Shown here: positions 21,290-31,458 of the stretch, one piece after another | Numbering within the stretch: the first letter of the stretch is position 1 | Layout: each line of letters starts with the position of its first letter | Assembly: GCA_947488595.1 (NCBI GenBank) | Contig: CANKZI010000013.1 | Coordinates: 1 to 64,000 of the forward strand | Direction: 5' to 3' | From: Flavobacteriaceae bacterium | Lineage (GTDB): Bacteria > Bacteroidota > Bacteroidia > Flavobacteriales > Flavobacteriaceae | DNA: 64,000 bases | Notes under the pieces: generated by a model | What the model was told of the DNA's origin: nothing | The model's input: the letters and a program-made list of their open reading frames with translations, nothing else | Databases searched by the model: none | Program-made: the position numbers and the translations under genes

Positions 21290-21587
21290 ATATGAATTTA
21301 TTTTTAATTCGGATTTGAAACGCAAAAATAAATTAAAATACACTTAAAAACACATTTTTTTTAGTATAATTATTAGTTACTTTTTTGTTTAGCATAGCTT
21401 TAAGACGCGCTATTAATATGATTGAATTGGATTAAGAAATTTATTGATATTGGAAGTCTTGAACAATTGAAGTCATTGGCGAGTGGCGAAAACGTTATAA
21501 TACACATATTTTATATGCGCGCATAGTTAATTTTTGAAAATATATTTGTAAATTTGCACACGAAATCTCACTTATAATTTATAAAAA

Positions 21588-22334
21588 ATGAAAATATTAG
21601 TTTGCATCAGCCATGTGCCTGATACTACTTCAAAGATTAATTTTATTAATGGCGATACCGAATTTGATACCAATGGTGTTCAGTTTGTCATTAATCCTAA
21701 CGATGAGTTCGGATTGACCCGCGCTATTTGGTTTCAAGAGCAACAAGGCGCACACGTTACTGTGGCGAATGTTGGTGGTGCCGATGCCGAGCCGACTTTG
21801 AGAAAAGCACTTGCGATTGGGGCCAACGAAGCCATTCGTGTTGATGCCAACCCAACGGATGGTTATTTTGTAGCCATACAATTGGCAGATGTAATTAAAA
21901 ATGGTGGATATGATTTGGTAATCGCCGGAAAAGAATCATTGGATTATAATGGCGGAATGGTACCTGGCATGATTGCCGGAATTTTGGGGATCAATTTTTT
22001 GAATTCTTGTATAGATATAAAAGTTGAAGGGACTTCGGTAAAAGCCATTCGGGAGATTGATGGTGGCAAAGAAACGGTTGCTACGGCATTGCCTTTAATT
22101 ATAGGTGGACAAAAAGGATTGGTCGAAGAAAAAGATTTGCGAATTCCGAACATGCGAGGTATTATGACTGCAAGAACCAAAGTTTTGACTATCGTTGCGC
22201 CAATTGCGGCTGTAGCCGAAACCAAAGCCGTAAAGTTCGAAAAACCTGCGCCAAAGTCAGCAGTAAAATTATTTGCTGCCGATGATTTGGACGGATTGGT
22301 AAACGCGTTACACAACGAAGCGAAAGTAATTTAG
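21588..22334 (+). CDS. etfB: Electron transfer flavoprotein subunit beta
   Basis: MKILVCISHVPDTTSKINF...FVINPNDEFGLTRA; LVIAGKESLDYNGGMVPGMIAG. Confidence 0.95.
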   Translation: MKILVCISHVPDTTSKINFINGDTEFDTNGVQFVINPNDEFGLTRAIWFQEQQGAHVTVANVGGADAEPTLRKALAIGANEAIRVDANPTDGYFVAIQLADVIKNGGYDLVIAGKESLDYNGGMVPGMIAGILGINFLNSCIDIKVEGTSVKAIREIDGGKETVATALPLIIGGQKGLVEEKDLRIPNMRGIMTARTKVLTIVAPIAAVAETKAVKFEKPAPKSAVKLFAADDLDGLVNALHNEAKVI

Positions 22335-22393
22335 TAATAGAAAGCGGCTTCAATTCGAGAGTAACTGCGGTTGTAAGGGGACGGCCCGACTAG
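22335..22393 (+). repeat. Degenerate copy of a dispersed two-half intergenic element (copy A, between etfB and etfA)
   Basis: TAATAGAAAGCGGCTTC...GGTTGTAAGGGGACGGCCCGAC resembles halves GGATAGAAGCGGCATC / GATTGTAGCGGACAGCCCGAC. Confidence 0.5.
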
Positions 22394-22439
22394 AAAACGC
22401 TCAAGAGCTTTCAATTTTTAATCATAAAATAAAAAAACT

Positions 22440-23405
22440 ATGTCTATATTAATTTATGCAGAAGCTGCAGAAGGAAAATTTAAAAAAGTGGCATTCGAGT
22501 TGGCTTCTTATGCCAAAAAAGTAGCGGCTTCATTAGGTACTACTGTTACTGCTGTAACTGTAAATGTTGGTGATGTTTCAGAGCTATCGAAATACGGGGT
22601 TGATAAAGTACTAAAAGTAAGTAACGATAAATTGACAGGATTTACAGCCAAGGCTTATGCCGATGTAATCAAACAGGCTGCTAAAAAAGAAAACGTACAA
22701 CTTGTTGTATTGTCATCTACAACAGATAGTTTGTATTTGGCCCCATTGGTTGCGGTTGCGCTAGACGCTGGATTTGCTTCAAATGTGGTTGGATTACCAA
22801 GTAGTATAACACCTTTTCAGGTAAAAAGAACTGCGTTTTCAAACAAAGCTTTCAATATCACCGAAATCAATACTGAAGTGAAAGTATTGGGACTTGCTAA
22901 AAACTCATACGGGATATTTGAAACTCCGGGAAGCATGGTTGAAGAAGATTTTGTGCCAACAATTGGTGATGCTGATTTTGGTGTGAAAGTCGAATCGGTT
23001 GAAGCTGGTAGCGGAAAAGTTACCATTGCCGATGCGGATGTAGTGGTTTCTGGTGGGCGTGGACTCAAAGGTCCAGAAAACTGGGGAATGCTTGAAGAAT
23101 TGGCATCAGTATTAGGTGCGGCTACAGCTTGTTCAAAACCAGTTTCAGATTTGGGATGGCGTCCTCACAGTGAGCACGTAGGCCAAACGGGAAAACCCGT
23201 TGCAACGAATTTGTACATTGCCATCGGTATTTCGGGCGCGATACAGCATATTGCTGGCATCAACTCATCGAAAGTCAAAGTGGTCATCAACGCAGATCCT
23301 GAAGCGCCATTTTTTAAAGTGGCAGATTATGGTATTGTTGGCGATGCTTTTGATATTTTGCCGCGCTTGACACAAAAATTAAAGGAATTCAAAGCAAACA
23401 ATTAA
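22440..23405 (+). CDS. etfA: Electron transfer flavoprotein subunit alpha
   Basis: FAD-binding domain VVSGGRGLKGPENWGMLEELA...LYIAIGISGAIQHIAGINSSKVKVVINADPEAPFFKVADYGIVGD. Confidence 0.96.
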   Translation: MSILIYAEAAEGKFKKVAFELASYAKKVAASLGTTVTAVTVNVGDVSELSKYGVDKVLKVSNDKLTGFTAKAYADVIKQAAKKENVQLVVLSSTTDSLYLAPLVAVALDAGFASNVVGLPSSITPFQVKRTAFSNKAFNITEINTEVKVLGLAKNSYGIFETPGSMVEEDFVPTIGDADFGVKVESVEAGSGKVTIADADVVVSGGRGLKGPENWGMLEELASVLGAATACSKPVSDLGWRPHSEHVGQTGKPVATNLYIAIGISGAIQHIAGINSSKVKVVINADPEAPFFKVADYGIVGDAFDILPRLTQKLKEFKANN

Positions 23406-23523
23406 TATTTTTTTTAATTTGTGCCCACAAAGGCTATCTGGCTATTTTAGTTTGGATGGTCTTTTTTTATTTTAAATACAATTTCATTTTAAATTTTAGA
23501 AGATACATTGTACTTTTGCAACT

Positions 23524-24153
23524 ATGAGTTTAGTCAAATTAACCATTAAGGGAATATCCTACAGTCAAACACAAAATGGTGCTTATGCACTTATTTTGAA
23601 TGAAGTCGATGGCGATAGGAAGTTGCCAATTGTTATTGGTGCCTTTGAAGCCCAGTCTATTGCAATAGCTTTGGAAAAAGAAATCAAGCCACCTCGACCG
23701 TTGACACATGATTTGTTTAAAAATTTTGCTGATCGTTTTGATATTGTAGTTAAGCAAGTCATTATTCACAAATTGGTCGACGGCGTTTTTTATTCGAGTA
23801 TCATTTGCGAAAGGGATAAAATCGAAGAAATTATTGATGCCAGAACTTCTGACGCAATAGCTTTGGCATTGCGTTTTGCGGCGCCGATTTTCACATATAA
23901 AAATATTTTAGAGAAAGCAGGAATTTATTTGAGAGCCAATCCGCTGGACGGTGAAAAGGAGCTGAACGACAACGAAGATGTACTTTCTAGTCCCGAAACT
24001 TTTGGACTAGCAACCGAATCCAATACTTCAGGCAGTGCTTATGCCAAGCAAAGTTTATCAGAGTTGCATGAATTATTGGAAACTGCTGTTCAAGAGGAAG
24101 ATTATGAAAAAGCCGCAAAAATTAGAGACGAAATTTCAAAAAGAGAATCGTAA
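23524..24153 (+). CDS. Bifunctional nuclease family protein (DUF151) with C-terminal UvrB/UvrC motif
   Basis: LPIVIGAFEAQSIAIALE, ARTSDAIALALRFAAPIF; ELLETAVQEEDYEKAAKIRDEI. Confidence 0.9.
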   Translation: MSLVKLTIKGISYSQTQNGAYALILNEVDGDRKLPIVIGAFEAQSIAIALEKEIKPPRPLTHDLFKNFADRFDIVVKQVIIHKLVDGVFYSSIICERDKIEEIIDARTSDAIALALRFAAPIFTYKNILEKAGIYLRANPLDGEKELNDNEDVLSSPETFGLATESNTSGSAYAKQSLSELHELLETAVQEEDYEKAAKIRDEISKRES

Positions 24154-24247
24154 AAGACTTAGAATATTGGTTTTAAAGGTTCTAGTTTTTTTAAAATAGT
24201 GTTCCAAAAAAACCAACACACAACGCCTAAAACCTATTATCCAGCAG

Positions 24248-25072
24248 ATGAAACAATACCTTGACCTCGTACAACATGTTTTAGACCACGGCACCCAAAA
24301 AGGAGATCGCACTGGAACAGGCACAAAAAGTGTCTTTGGTTACCAAATGCGTTTTGATTTGAATGAAGGTTTTCCGATGGTAACCACCAAAAAATTACAT
24401 TTAAAATCAATTGTTCACGAATTGCTTTGGTTTTTGAAAGGTGATACAAATATTGCTTATCTGAACCAAAATGGGGTTAGAATTTGGGATGAATGGGCAG
24501 ATGAAAATGGCGACTTAGGTCCTGTATATGGCCGTCAATGGCGCAATTGGAATTCAGAAGAGATAGATCAAATAACAGAGCTCATAGCTACATTAAAAAC
24601 CAATCCCAACAGTCGACGTTTGTTAGTTTCGGCATGGAATCCATCGGTTTTGCCGGATACCACTCAATCATTTGCCGAAAATGTGGCCAACGGAAAAGTG
24701 GCTTTACCACCGTGTCATGCTTTTTTTCAGTTTTATGTAGCTGACAATAAATTGTCTTGCCAATTGTACCAACGCAGTGCCGATATTTTTTTAGGTGTAC
24801 CGTTTAATATTGCCTCTTATGCCTTGTTGACCATAATGATTGCTCAGGTTTGTGATTTTGAGGTCGGCGAGTTCATCCATACTTTTGGTGATGCTCATAT
24901 TTATAATAATCATATAGAACAATTGGAATTGCAAATGTCAAGAACGCCAAAACCGTTGCCAAAAATGATTTTGAATCCCGACATTAAAAATATTTTTGAT
25001 TTTAAATTTGAAGATTTTAATTTAGAAGGATATGATCCGCATCCGCACATTAAAGGCATCGTAGCAATTTAA
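24248..25072 (+). CDS. thyA: Thymidylate synthase
   Basis: [67 protein letters not shown]. Confidence 0.98.
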   Translation: MKQYLDLVQHVLDHGTQKGDRTGTGTKSVFGYQMRFDLNEGFPMVTTKKLHLKSIVHELLWFLKGDTNIAYLNQNGVRIWDEWADENGDLGPVYGRQWRNWNSEEIDQITELIATLKTNPNSRRLLVSAWNPSVLPDTTQSFAENVANGKVALPPCHAFFQFYVADNKLSCQLYQRSADIFLGVPFNIASYALLTIMIAQVCDFEVGEFIHTFGDAHIYNNHIEQLELQMSRTPKPLPKMILNPDIKNIFDFKFEDFNLEGYDPHPHIKGIVAI

Positions 25073-25116
25073 AAAAAATCCATATAGCGGATAATTTTTA
25101 GGTCGAAAGTAGTTAT

Positions 25117-25413
25117 TTACAATGCCAATACACTGTTTTCGGCACCTGCAAATTCATTCCACTGAAAAGAATCAGCTTCTGCTTCGTTTACAAATGCACC
25201 ATCAACAATATATTTGAATTCATAAGAAGCGGCAGTAGGCAAGTTAAAAGAAGCTTTGAAAGTGCCATTTTTTAGTTTTCCTAAAACACCCGCTTTTTGA
25301 TCCCAATTGTTGAAATCTCCAATGACCGCTGCTGTTGTCGCCGATTTTGCATCAATTGAAAACGTTACTTTACAAACAGGTTTTGATTTTATAAATTGTT
25401 TCTTAATCGACAT
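25117..25413 (-). CDS. Isoamylase early-set / glycogen-binding (CBM48/AMPK-like) single-domain protein
   Basis: VTFSIDAKSATTAAVIGDFNNWDQKAGVLGKLKNGTFKASFNLPTAASYEFKYIVDG. Confidence 0.85.
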   Translation of the reverse strand: MSIKKQFIKSKPVCKVTFSIDAKSATTAAVIGDFNNWDQKAGVLGKLKNGTFKASFNLPTAASYEFKYIVDGAFVNEAEADSFQWNEFAGAENSVLAL

Positions 25414-25655
25414 AACTAATTTATTTTTAGAATTATAGGGCAAAGAAAATAAATTCAGTTGAACCAACAATGCTTGATTTGCAGAATTAGGATTTTGTCA
25501 ATAACATTGTTATTTTAACTTTAAATTCTTAATTTTTAGCATTTTAAATTCTTAATCTAAAAAAAAGAAAACGTTTGCTTATTCAATTATCTTTAAACAA
25601 GAATTGTTGAGTTTTAAAATAATTATTACCTTTAAATCCTAAAATATTACCAAAA

Positions 25656-25997
25656 ATGGATAAAGAAACCCATGAGCTATATGAATATGCGCGAAAGCGA
25701 ATCAAACAGAAAAAATATTTGTACTATCATTTCGTGTTTTTTTTGATAGGAAGTTTGTTTATGTTTGTTGCCAACGAACTACTTGATTACGGACAACCCA
25801 CAAGATGGGATATTTGGGGAAGCACGGCTTGGTTTTTTGTTATTATTTTACACTTTGTAAATGTTTACATTACCAATCGCTTTATGAACAAAGAATGGGA
25901 GCGCGACCAAGTTGAACGCTTGATGACCAAGCAAAAAAACAAAATCGAACAGTTGTCTGTGCAACTAGAACAAGACACTTTAAAAAAAGAATCCTAA
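25656..25997 (+). CDS. 2TM domain-containing protein
   Basis: YEYARKRIKQKKYLYYHFVFFLIGSLFMF ... TRWDIWGSTAWFFVIILHFVNVY typical of the 2TM family. Confidence 0.8.
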   Translation: MDKETHELYEYARKRIKQKKYLYYHFVFFLIGSLFMFVANELLDYGQPTRWDIWGSTAWFFVIILHFVNVYITNRFMNKEWERDQVERLMTKQKNKIEQLSVQLEQDTLKKES

Positions 25998-25999
25998 TC

Positions 26000-26491
26000 A
26001 TGATAGTAATGATTGCGGCTGTTGCCGAAAATAATGCATTGGGCAAAAACAATGATTTGGTTTGGCATTTGCCAGATGATTTCAAAAGATTCAAAGCCTT
26101 GACTTCGGGACATTTTATCATTATGGGTCGCAAAACATTCGAAAGTTTTCCGAAACCATTGCCCAATCGCACCCATATTATTATTACAAACCAAAAAAAC
26201 TACCAACCAGACGATTGCATTGTAGTGCATTCGATACAAGATGCTTTGGCAAAAGCGCCCAAAAACGAAACGGTTTTTATTATAGGTGGTGGTCAAATTT
26301 ATAATCTCGCATTGCCTTTTGCAGATTGCATCGAATTGACCAAAGTGCACAGTAGTTTTGATGCGGATACTTTTTTCCCTGACATTAATTTACTAGATTG
26401 GGAATTATCTGAAACAGTATTTCATCCTAAAGACGAAAAACACTTATTTGATTTTACTTACCAAACCTATATTCGAAAAAGTAAAAATTAA
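26000..26491 (+). CDS. folA: Dihydrofolate reductase
   Basis: MIVMIAAVAENNALGKNNDLVWHLPDDFKRFKALTSGHFIIMGRKTFESFPKPLPNR. Confidence 0.97.
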   Translation: MIVMIAAVAENNALGKNNDLVWHLPDDFKRFKALTSGHFIIMGRKTFESFPKPLPNRTHIIITNQKNYQPDDCIVVHSIQDALAKAPKNETVFIIGGGQIYNLALPFADCIELTKVHSSFDADTFFPDINLLDWELSETVFHPKDEKHLFDFTYQTYIRKSKN

Positions 26492-26582
26492 AGTTTTACC
26501 TTAATTTTTAGTTGCATTTTTTATCTACTTTTCTTTCCAAAAAACAAATCAATTAATCTTATCTTTGCCCAAATTTTAATAA

Positions 26583-27317
26583 ATGTCAAAAAATATTACG
26601 CCGTACAAAGATTCAGATTTGGGTAAAAAAGAACAAGTTGCCCAAATGTTCGATACCATTTCTGGGCATTATGACGGATTGAACCGTGTTATTTCGTTTG
26701 GAATTGACATCAAATGGCGTAAAAAAGTTTTGAAAATTGTTGCTGATGCTCATCCTAAAATAATTTTAGATATTGCAACTGGTACCGGAGATTTGGCCAT
26801 TTTAATGAACGAAACCAATGCCGAAACGATTATAGGACTTGATATTTCAGTTGGGATGCTCGACGTTGGCAGAAAAAAAATCGCGCAAAAAAAACTATCC
26901 GATAAAATAGAAATGGTGTTGGCAGATTCAGAGAACATGCCTTTTGACGACAGTACTTTCGATGCCATAACCGTTGCTTTTGGCGTTCGAAACTTTGAAA
27001 ATCTTGAAAAAGGACTTTTCGAAATCCTTCGTGTTCTAAAACCAAATGGTGTTTTTGTAATTTTAGAAACGTCGGTTCCCGACAAAACACCTTACAAACA
27101 AGGTTATCGTTTTTATTCAAAAAATATACTTCCGTTGATTGGCAAATTGTTTTCTAAAGACAATGCTGCTTACCAATATTTATCAGATTCGGCTTCGGTT
27201 TTTCCGTATGGCGAAGCTTTAAACAATATTTTGAGAAAAATCGGGTTTATAGAAGTAAAAGCCATGCCGCAAACATTTGGCGTTGCAACCATCTATTCAG
27301 CAACTAAAAAGCAATAA
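26583..27317 (+). CDS. ubiE: Demethylmenaquinone methyltransferase (UbiE/MenG)
   Basis: MFDTISGHYDGLNRVISFGIDIKWRKKV, DIATGTGDLAI, DAITVAFGVRNFENLEKGL. Confidence 0.95.
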   Translation: MSKNITPYKDSDLGKKEQVAQMFDTISGHYDGLNRVISFGIDIKWRKKVLKIVADAHPKIILDIATGTGDLAILMNETNAETIIGLDISVGMLDVGRKKIAQKKLSDKIEMVLADSENMPFDDSTFDAITVAFGVRNFENLEKGLFEILRVLKPNGVFVILETSVPDKTPYKQGYRFYSKNILPLIGKLFSKDNAAYQYLSDSASVFPYGEALNNILRKIGFIEVKAMPQTFGVATIYSATKKQ

Positions 27318-28018
27318 TGAGAAAGTTTATTTTCGTTTTTATATTATTTATCTCGGCCGTCACACAAGCCCAATTTGGAAGTATGTTTGGCAAAGATCCT
27401 ATTATTAACTTAGAAAATTTCGACAAACAGCGTTTGCATTGGGGTTATTTTTTAGGCTTCAATTCGTATTCTTTTAAAATTGATTATGAAAATGTAGGTC
27501 CAGATATTGCAGTTGAAAAAAGCACTGGTTTTAATGTTGGTTTGGTCGGAAATTTACGCCTTCATGACCATTTTGATTTGCGTTTTGAACCCGGCTTGTA
27601 TTTTAACCAAAGGAACATCACTTTTCCAGGGTTTGCCAATGAAATTGATGCGTTGCGAGAAGTAAAGTCAACTTATATTCACTTTCCGCTTTTGGTAAAA
27701 TTTTCGTCGGTAAGAACCGGAAATATAAAACCCTATATTATTGGCGGAGTTGGAACAGCACTGAATTTGTCTAGTAATGCTGATGCAAGAGACGACAATT
27801 CGAACAATCGATTTAGAATGATAAAATGGACTAATTTTTATGAAATTGGATTCGGAATCGATTTGTATTTTGAATATTTTAAATTTTCACCCTCAATTCG
27901 AGGTGTTTTTAGTCTTGATGACGAATTGGTTCGCGATAACGACCCAAACAGCCCGTGGACTTCTAATGTGAGTTCGATGTCATCACGAGGTGTTTTTGTG
28001 AATTTTACTTTTCATTAA
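27317..28018 (+). CDS. porT: PorT-like outer-membrane beta-barrel protein
   Basis: Signal peptide, barrel pattern, immediately downstream of ubiE as in related genomes from memory. Confidence 0.75.
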   Translation: MRKFIFVFILFISAVTQAQFGSMFGKDPIINLENFDKQRLHWGYFLGFNSYSFKIDYENVGPDIAVEKSTGFNVGLVGNLRLHDHFDLRFEPGLYFNQRNITFPGFANEIDALREVKSTYIHFPLLVKFSSVRTGNIKPYIIGGVGTALNLSSNADARDDNSNNRFRMIKWTNFYEIGFGIDLYFEYFKFSPSIRGVFSLDDELVRDNDPNSPWTSNVSSMSSRGVFVNFTFH

Positions 28019-28072
28019 TTTGTTGTATAAAATTCGATTAGAAAAGCCATGGCAAATAGTTTTTATCAAAAT

Positions 28073-28801
28073 TTACATTCGTCGTAAAAATTCACTCAAA
28101 ACAATAGCTGTAGCACTCGCAACATTAAGACTTTCGGTTTGTTGCAGTTTTCCAAATCTTGGAATGGTCAATCTGTTTTTTATCGTTTTTTCGACTTTTT
28201 CATTAATTCCATTGGCTTCGTTGCCCATAACAATAATACCTTCATTTGGCAAATGGGTGGTGTAAATATTTTCTCCATTCATAAATGTTCCAAAAACGGG
28301 TAATTTCGTTTCTCCTAAAAAAACTTTCAAATCCAAATAAATAATGTTAATTCGGGCAATTGAGCCCATGGTGGCTTGTACCACTTTTGGATTATAAACA
28401 TCCACTGTTTCTTCTGAACAAACCAATTGTGTTATACCAAACCAATCGCATAGTCGCAAAATGGTGCCTAAATTTCCGGGATCGCGAATACTGTCTAATG
28501 CAACAATCAATCCTTTTTCAGCCATTGGTTTTGGAGGTTTTATTTTAAAAACGGCAAGACAATTGTTAGGAACGTTTAAAGCAGATATTTTTTTTAATTC
28601 ACTTGACGCAATTTGCGATTTCTTTGAAGCGTTTACATGGTTAAACAACGTTTCGGTTATATACAAATGTTCCAATTCAAAATCAGATGCTAGCAGTTCT
28701 TCAATCACTTTAACGCCTTCGGCAATGAACAATTGGTGTACCGCTCTGAATTTTTTTTGATGTAAACTTGTTATTAATTTTATTTGGTTTTTACTAACCA
28801 T
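28073..28801 (-). CDS. TrmH-family RNA 2'-O-methyltransferase
   Basis: ALDSIRDPGNLGTILRLCDWFGI, IVMGNEANGINEKVEKTIKNRLTIPRFGKLQQTESLNVASATAIVL; start corrected to MVSKNQIK. Confidence 0.9.
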   Translation of the reverse strand: MVSKNQIKLITSLHQKKFRAVHQLFIAEGVKVIEELLASDFELEHLYITETLFNHVNASKKSQIASSELKKISALNVPNNCLAVFKIKPPKPMAEKGLIVALDSIRDPGNLGTILRLCDWFGITQLVCSEETVDVYNPKVVQATMGSIARINIIYLDLKVFLGETKLPVFGTFMNGENIYTTHLPNEGIIVMGNEANGINEKVEKTIKNRLTIPRFGKLQQTESLNVASATAIVLSEFLRRM

Positions 28802-28838
28802 AGAAATAATGTACTTTTGAATTATTATTGCAATACTC

Positions 28839-31412
28839 TTGAAAAACAACATCACAAAAATAACGCTATTTATTTTAATTGGAATCATTTATTCTGGTTG
28901 CGACACCGTCAAAAGAGTTCCCAATGGCAAGCATCTTTTGATTAATAACGAAATTACCGTTGACGGAAAAAAAAATAAAGAAGAGTTGATGACCAACTTG
29001 CTTTACCAAAATCCGAATTCTTCTTTATTGGGATACAAGTTCCGACTCAATTTATTCAATTTGGCCAAACCCAATCCAGATTCGTCTTATCGTGCAAAAT
29101 TTTTAAATAATCCTAACAAATACAACTTTCAGCGCAAGCTATTGTCAGACAAACAAGTCGCTAGAAAAGGAAAATCATTTTTTTATTCAGGAATACATAC
29201 TTTTTTAAAAAAGACAGGCGAAGCGCCAGTTATTATTGATGAAACACGAACAAAAAAGTCTTTGATTCGAATCGAATCCTACTTCGCGAACAATGGTTTT
29301 TTTAATGCCAAAGCCACCTATACAATTGATACTTTAAAAAATAAAAAAGCAAAAATCAATTATACCATAACAAAAGGAGTCGTTTCGAATATTGATTCGA
29401 TTACGACCAAAATTTATACACCAGCATTAGACTCTTTGTTCGAAAGTACAAAGTCAGAAATGATGTTAAAAAAAGGAATGCAATTTAAAACCGAAAACTT
29501 TGAATCCGAAAGAACGCGTTTGACGACTTATTTCAGAAATAAAGGGGCTTATGATTTCCAGCAAAGTAATATTATTTTTAATATTGATACGGTCGGTACA
29601 GGCAATGTGGCCAATATCGAAATGATTATCAATGATCAATCCGTGCGCGAGGGCGATTCGACCGGCACAAGACCCTTCAAACTTTATAAAATAAGTAAAG
29701 TCAATATTTTTACTGACATGCCCAATAGTAAAACGGCATCAAAAATAACTGATAGTGTGACGTATAATAATTTTACTTTATACAGTTTCAAAAAATTAAA
29801 ATACCGACCAAATGCAATTACAGATGCTATTTTTATTGCCCCAGGTAGCATGTATTCTGATATTCGCTCCAATTTGACGTTGCGCTATCTGACCAATTTG
29901 AAAATTTTCAATCATCCCGGAATCCAATACAAAATCGATCCAAAAGACAGCACCGGCAACAGCATGATTGCTAATATTATTTTGATTCCGAAACAAAAAT
30001 ACCACTTTGGAGCATCACTCGATTTATCGTATTCTAACATACAGGATTTTGGAATTTCGGCAACAACTTCTTTATTAATAAGAAATATTTTTAATGGTGC
30101 CGAAACATTTGAAATAGCTGCTCGAGGCAATATTGGCGCATCAAGATCTTTAAAAACAGATAACAATACTTTTTTTAATATTTCGGAATATGGTGTAGAT
30201 ACCAAACTTAATTTTCCGAGAATTTTATCGCCTTTTAACACCGAAAATATTATTCCAAAAAAAATGATTCCGTCTACAACCTTAAATTTGGGTTTTGCCA
30301 AACAAAGAAACATTGGTTTAGATAAAGAAAATTTTACAGGCTCGATGACCTATGCTTGGACGCCCAAACGAAACACCAATGCAAGATTTGATCTTTTTAA
30401 CATTCAATATGTCAACAACATCAATGTCGATAATTATTATAATGTTTATCGATCGTCTTATAGTGCTTTGAACGATTTGGCAGTCCAGTACAACACAAAC
30501 GCAGACTACTTTTTTTTAGACGAAAATAACAACCCAAATTTGATTATCCCGACTGGAACTTCGGGTTTTACTAACGATGTGCTCAACAATCAAACGACAC
30601 TCATTCCTTCAGATCCCGATTATCAAACCGTCCGAAGCATCGAAGAACGAAGAAAGCGTTTGACCGAAAATAACTTGATTTTGGCATCAAGTTACACGTT
30701 TTCCAAAACAACAAAAAGCAATTTGGCCGACAATAATTTTTATGCGATTAGAACCAAAGTAGAATTGGCGGGCAATGTACTTTCTTTATTCGCCACCGCC
30801 GCAGAAACCATAGATGGACAAAATTCTAAAAAGACCATTTTTGGTATTGAATATTCGCAATATTTTAAAACAGAATTCGAATACGTCAAACATTGGGATT
30901 TATCTAAAGAAAAAGTATTTGCCGTGAGAGGTTTTGTTGGAATTGCAATTCCATATGGAAATTCAACCAGCATACCGTTTTCGCGAAGTTATTTTGCGGG
31001 CGGTTCAAATGACATCCGCGCCTGGCAACCTTATAGTCTTGGTCCAGGAAAAAGTGGCGCTACCAATGATTTTAACGAAGCCAATTTAAAGTTAACCACC
31101 AGTGCCGAATTTCGATTTAAGGTATTTAATAGTTTAAAAGGGGCTTTGTTTGTAGATGCGGGTAATATTTGGAATATTTTAGACGACGGTCCTTATAAAA
31201 AAGAAGGCGGTAATTTTGAAAGTTTGAAGTCTTTAGAGAACATCGCTGTAGGCTCAGGATTTGGTTTTCGTTATGACTTGAGCTTTTTTGTCATCCGGAT
31301 TGATATGGGCTTTCAAACCTATAATCCGGCAGATACTTCGGGCAAAAAATGGTTCAGAGACTATAATTTCGGAAACGCTGTTTTAAATATTGGTATTAAT
31401 TACCCTTTCTAA
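28839..31412 (+). CDS. BamA/TamA-family outer-membrane assembly protein (TTG start)
   Basis: Lipoprotein-like N-terminus, POTRA-like repeats, C-terminal surface-antigen domain (SRSYFAGGSNDIRAWQPYSLGPG). Confidence 0.88.
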   Translation: MKNNITKITLFILIGIIYSGCDTVKRVPNGKHLLINNEITVDGKKNKEELMTNLLYQNPNSSLLGYKFRLNLFNLAKPNPDSSYRAKFLNNPNKYNFQRKLLSDKQVARKGKSFFYSGIHTFLKKTGEAPVIIDETRTKKSLIRIESYFANNGFFNAKATYTIDTLKNKKAKINYTITKGVVSNIDSITTKIYTPALDSLFESTKSEMMLKKGMQFKTENFESERTRLTTYFRNKGAYDFQQSNIIFNIDTVGTGNVANIEMIINDQSVREGDSTGTRPFKLYKISKVNIFTDMPNSKTASKITDSVTYNNFTLYSFKKLKYRPNAITDAIFIAPGSMYSDIRSNLTLRYLTNLKIFNHPGIQYKIDPKDSTGNSMIANIILIPKQKYHFGASLDLSYSNIQDFGISATTSLLIRNIFNGAETFEIAARGNIGASRSLKTDNNTFFNISEYGVDTKLNFPRILSPFNTENIIPKKMIPSTTLNLGFAKQRNIGLDKENFTGSMTYAWTPKRNTNARFDLFNIQYVNNINVDNYYNVYRSSYSALNDLAVQYNTNADYFFLDENNNPNLIIPTGTSGFTNDVLNNQTTLIPSDPDYQTVRSIEERRKRLTENNLILASSYTFSKTTKSNLADNNFYAIRTKVELAGNVLSLFATAAETIDGQNSKKTIFGIEYSQYFKTEFEYVKHWDLSKEKVFAVRGFVGIAIPYGNSTSIPFSRSYFAGGSNDIRAWQPYSLGPGKSGATNDFNEANLKLTTSAEFRFKVFNSLKGALFVDAGNIWNILDDGPYKKEGGNFESLKSLENIAVGSGFGFRYDLSFFVIRIDMGFQTYNPADTSGKKWFRDYNFGNAVLNIGINYPF

Positions 31413-31458
31413 ACTATAATTATTATTTTTGTAAACTTAATTTAAATATAAAAATACG

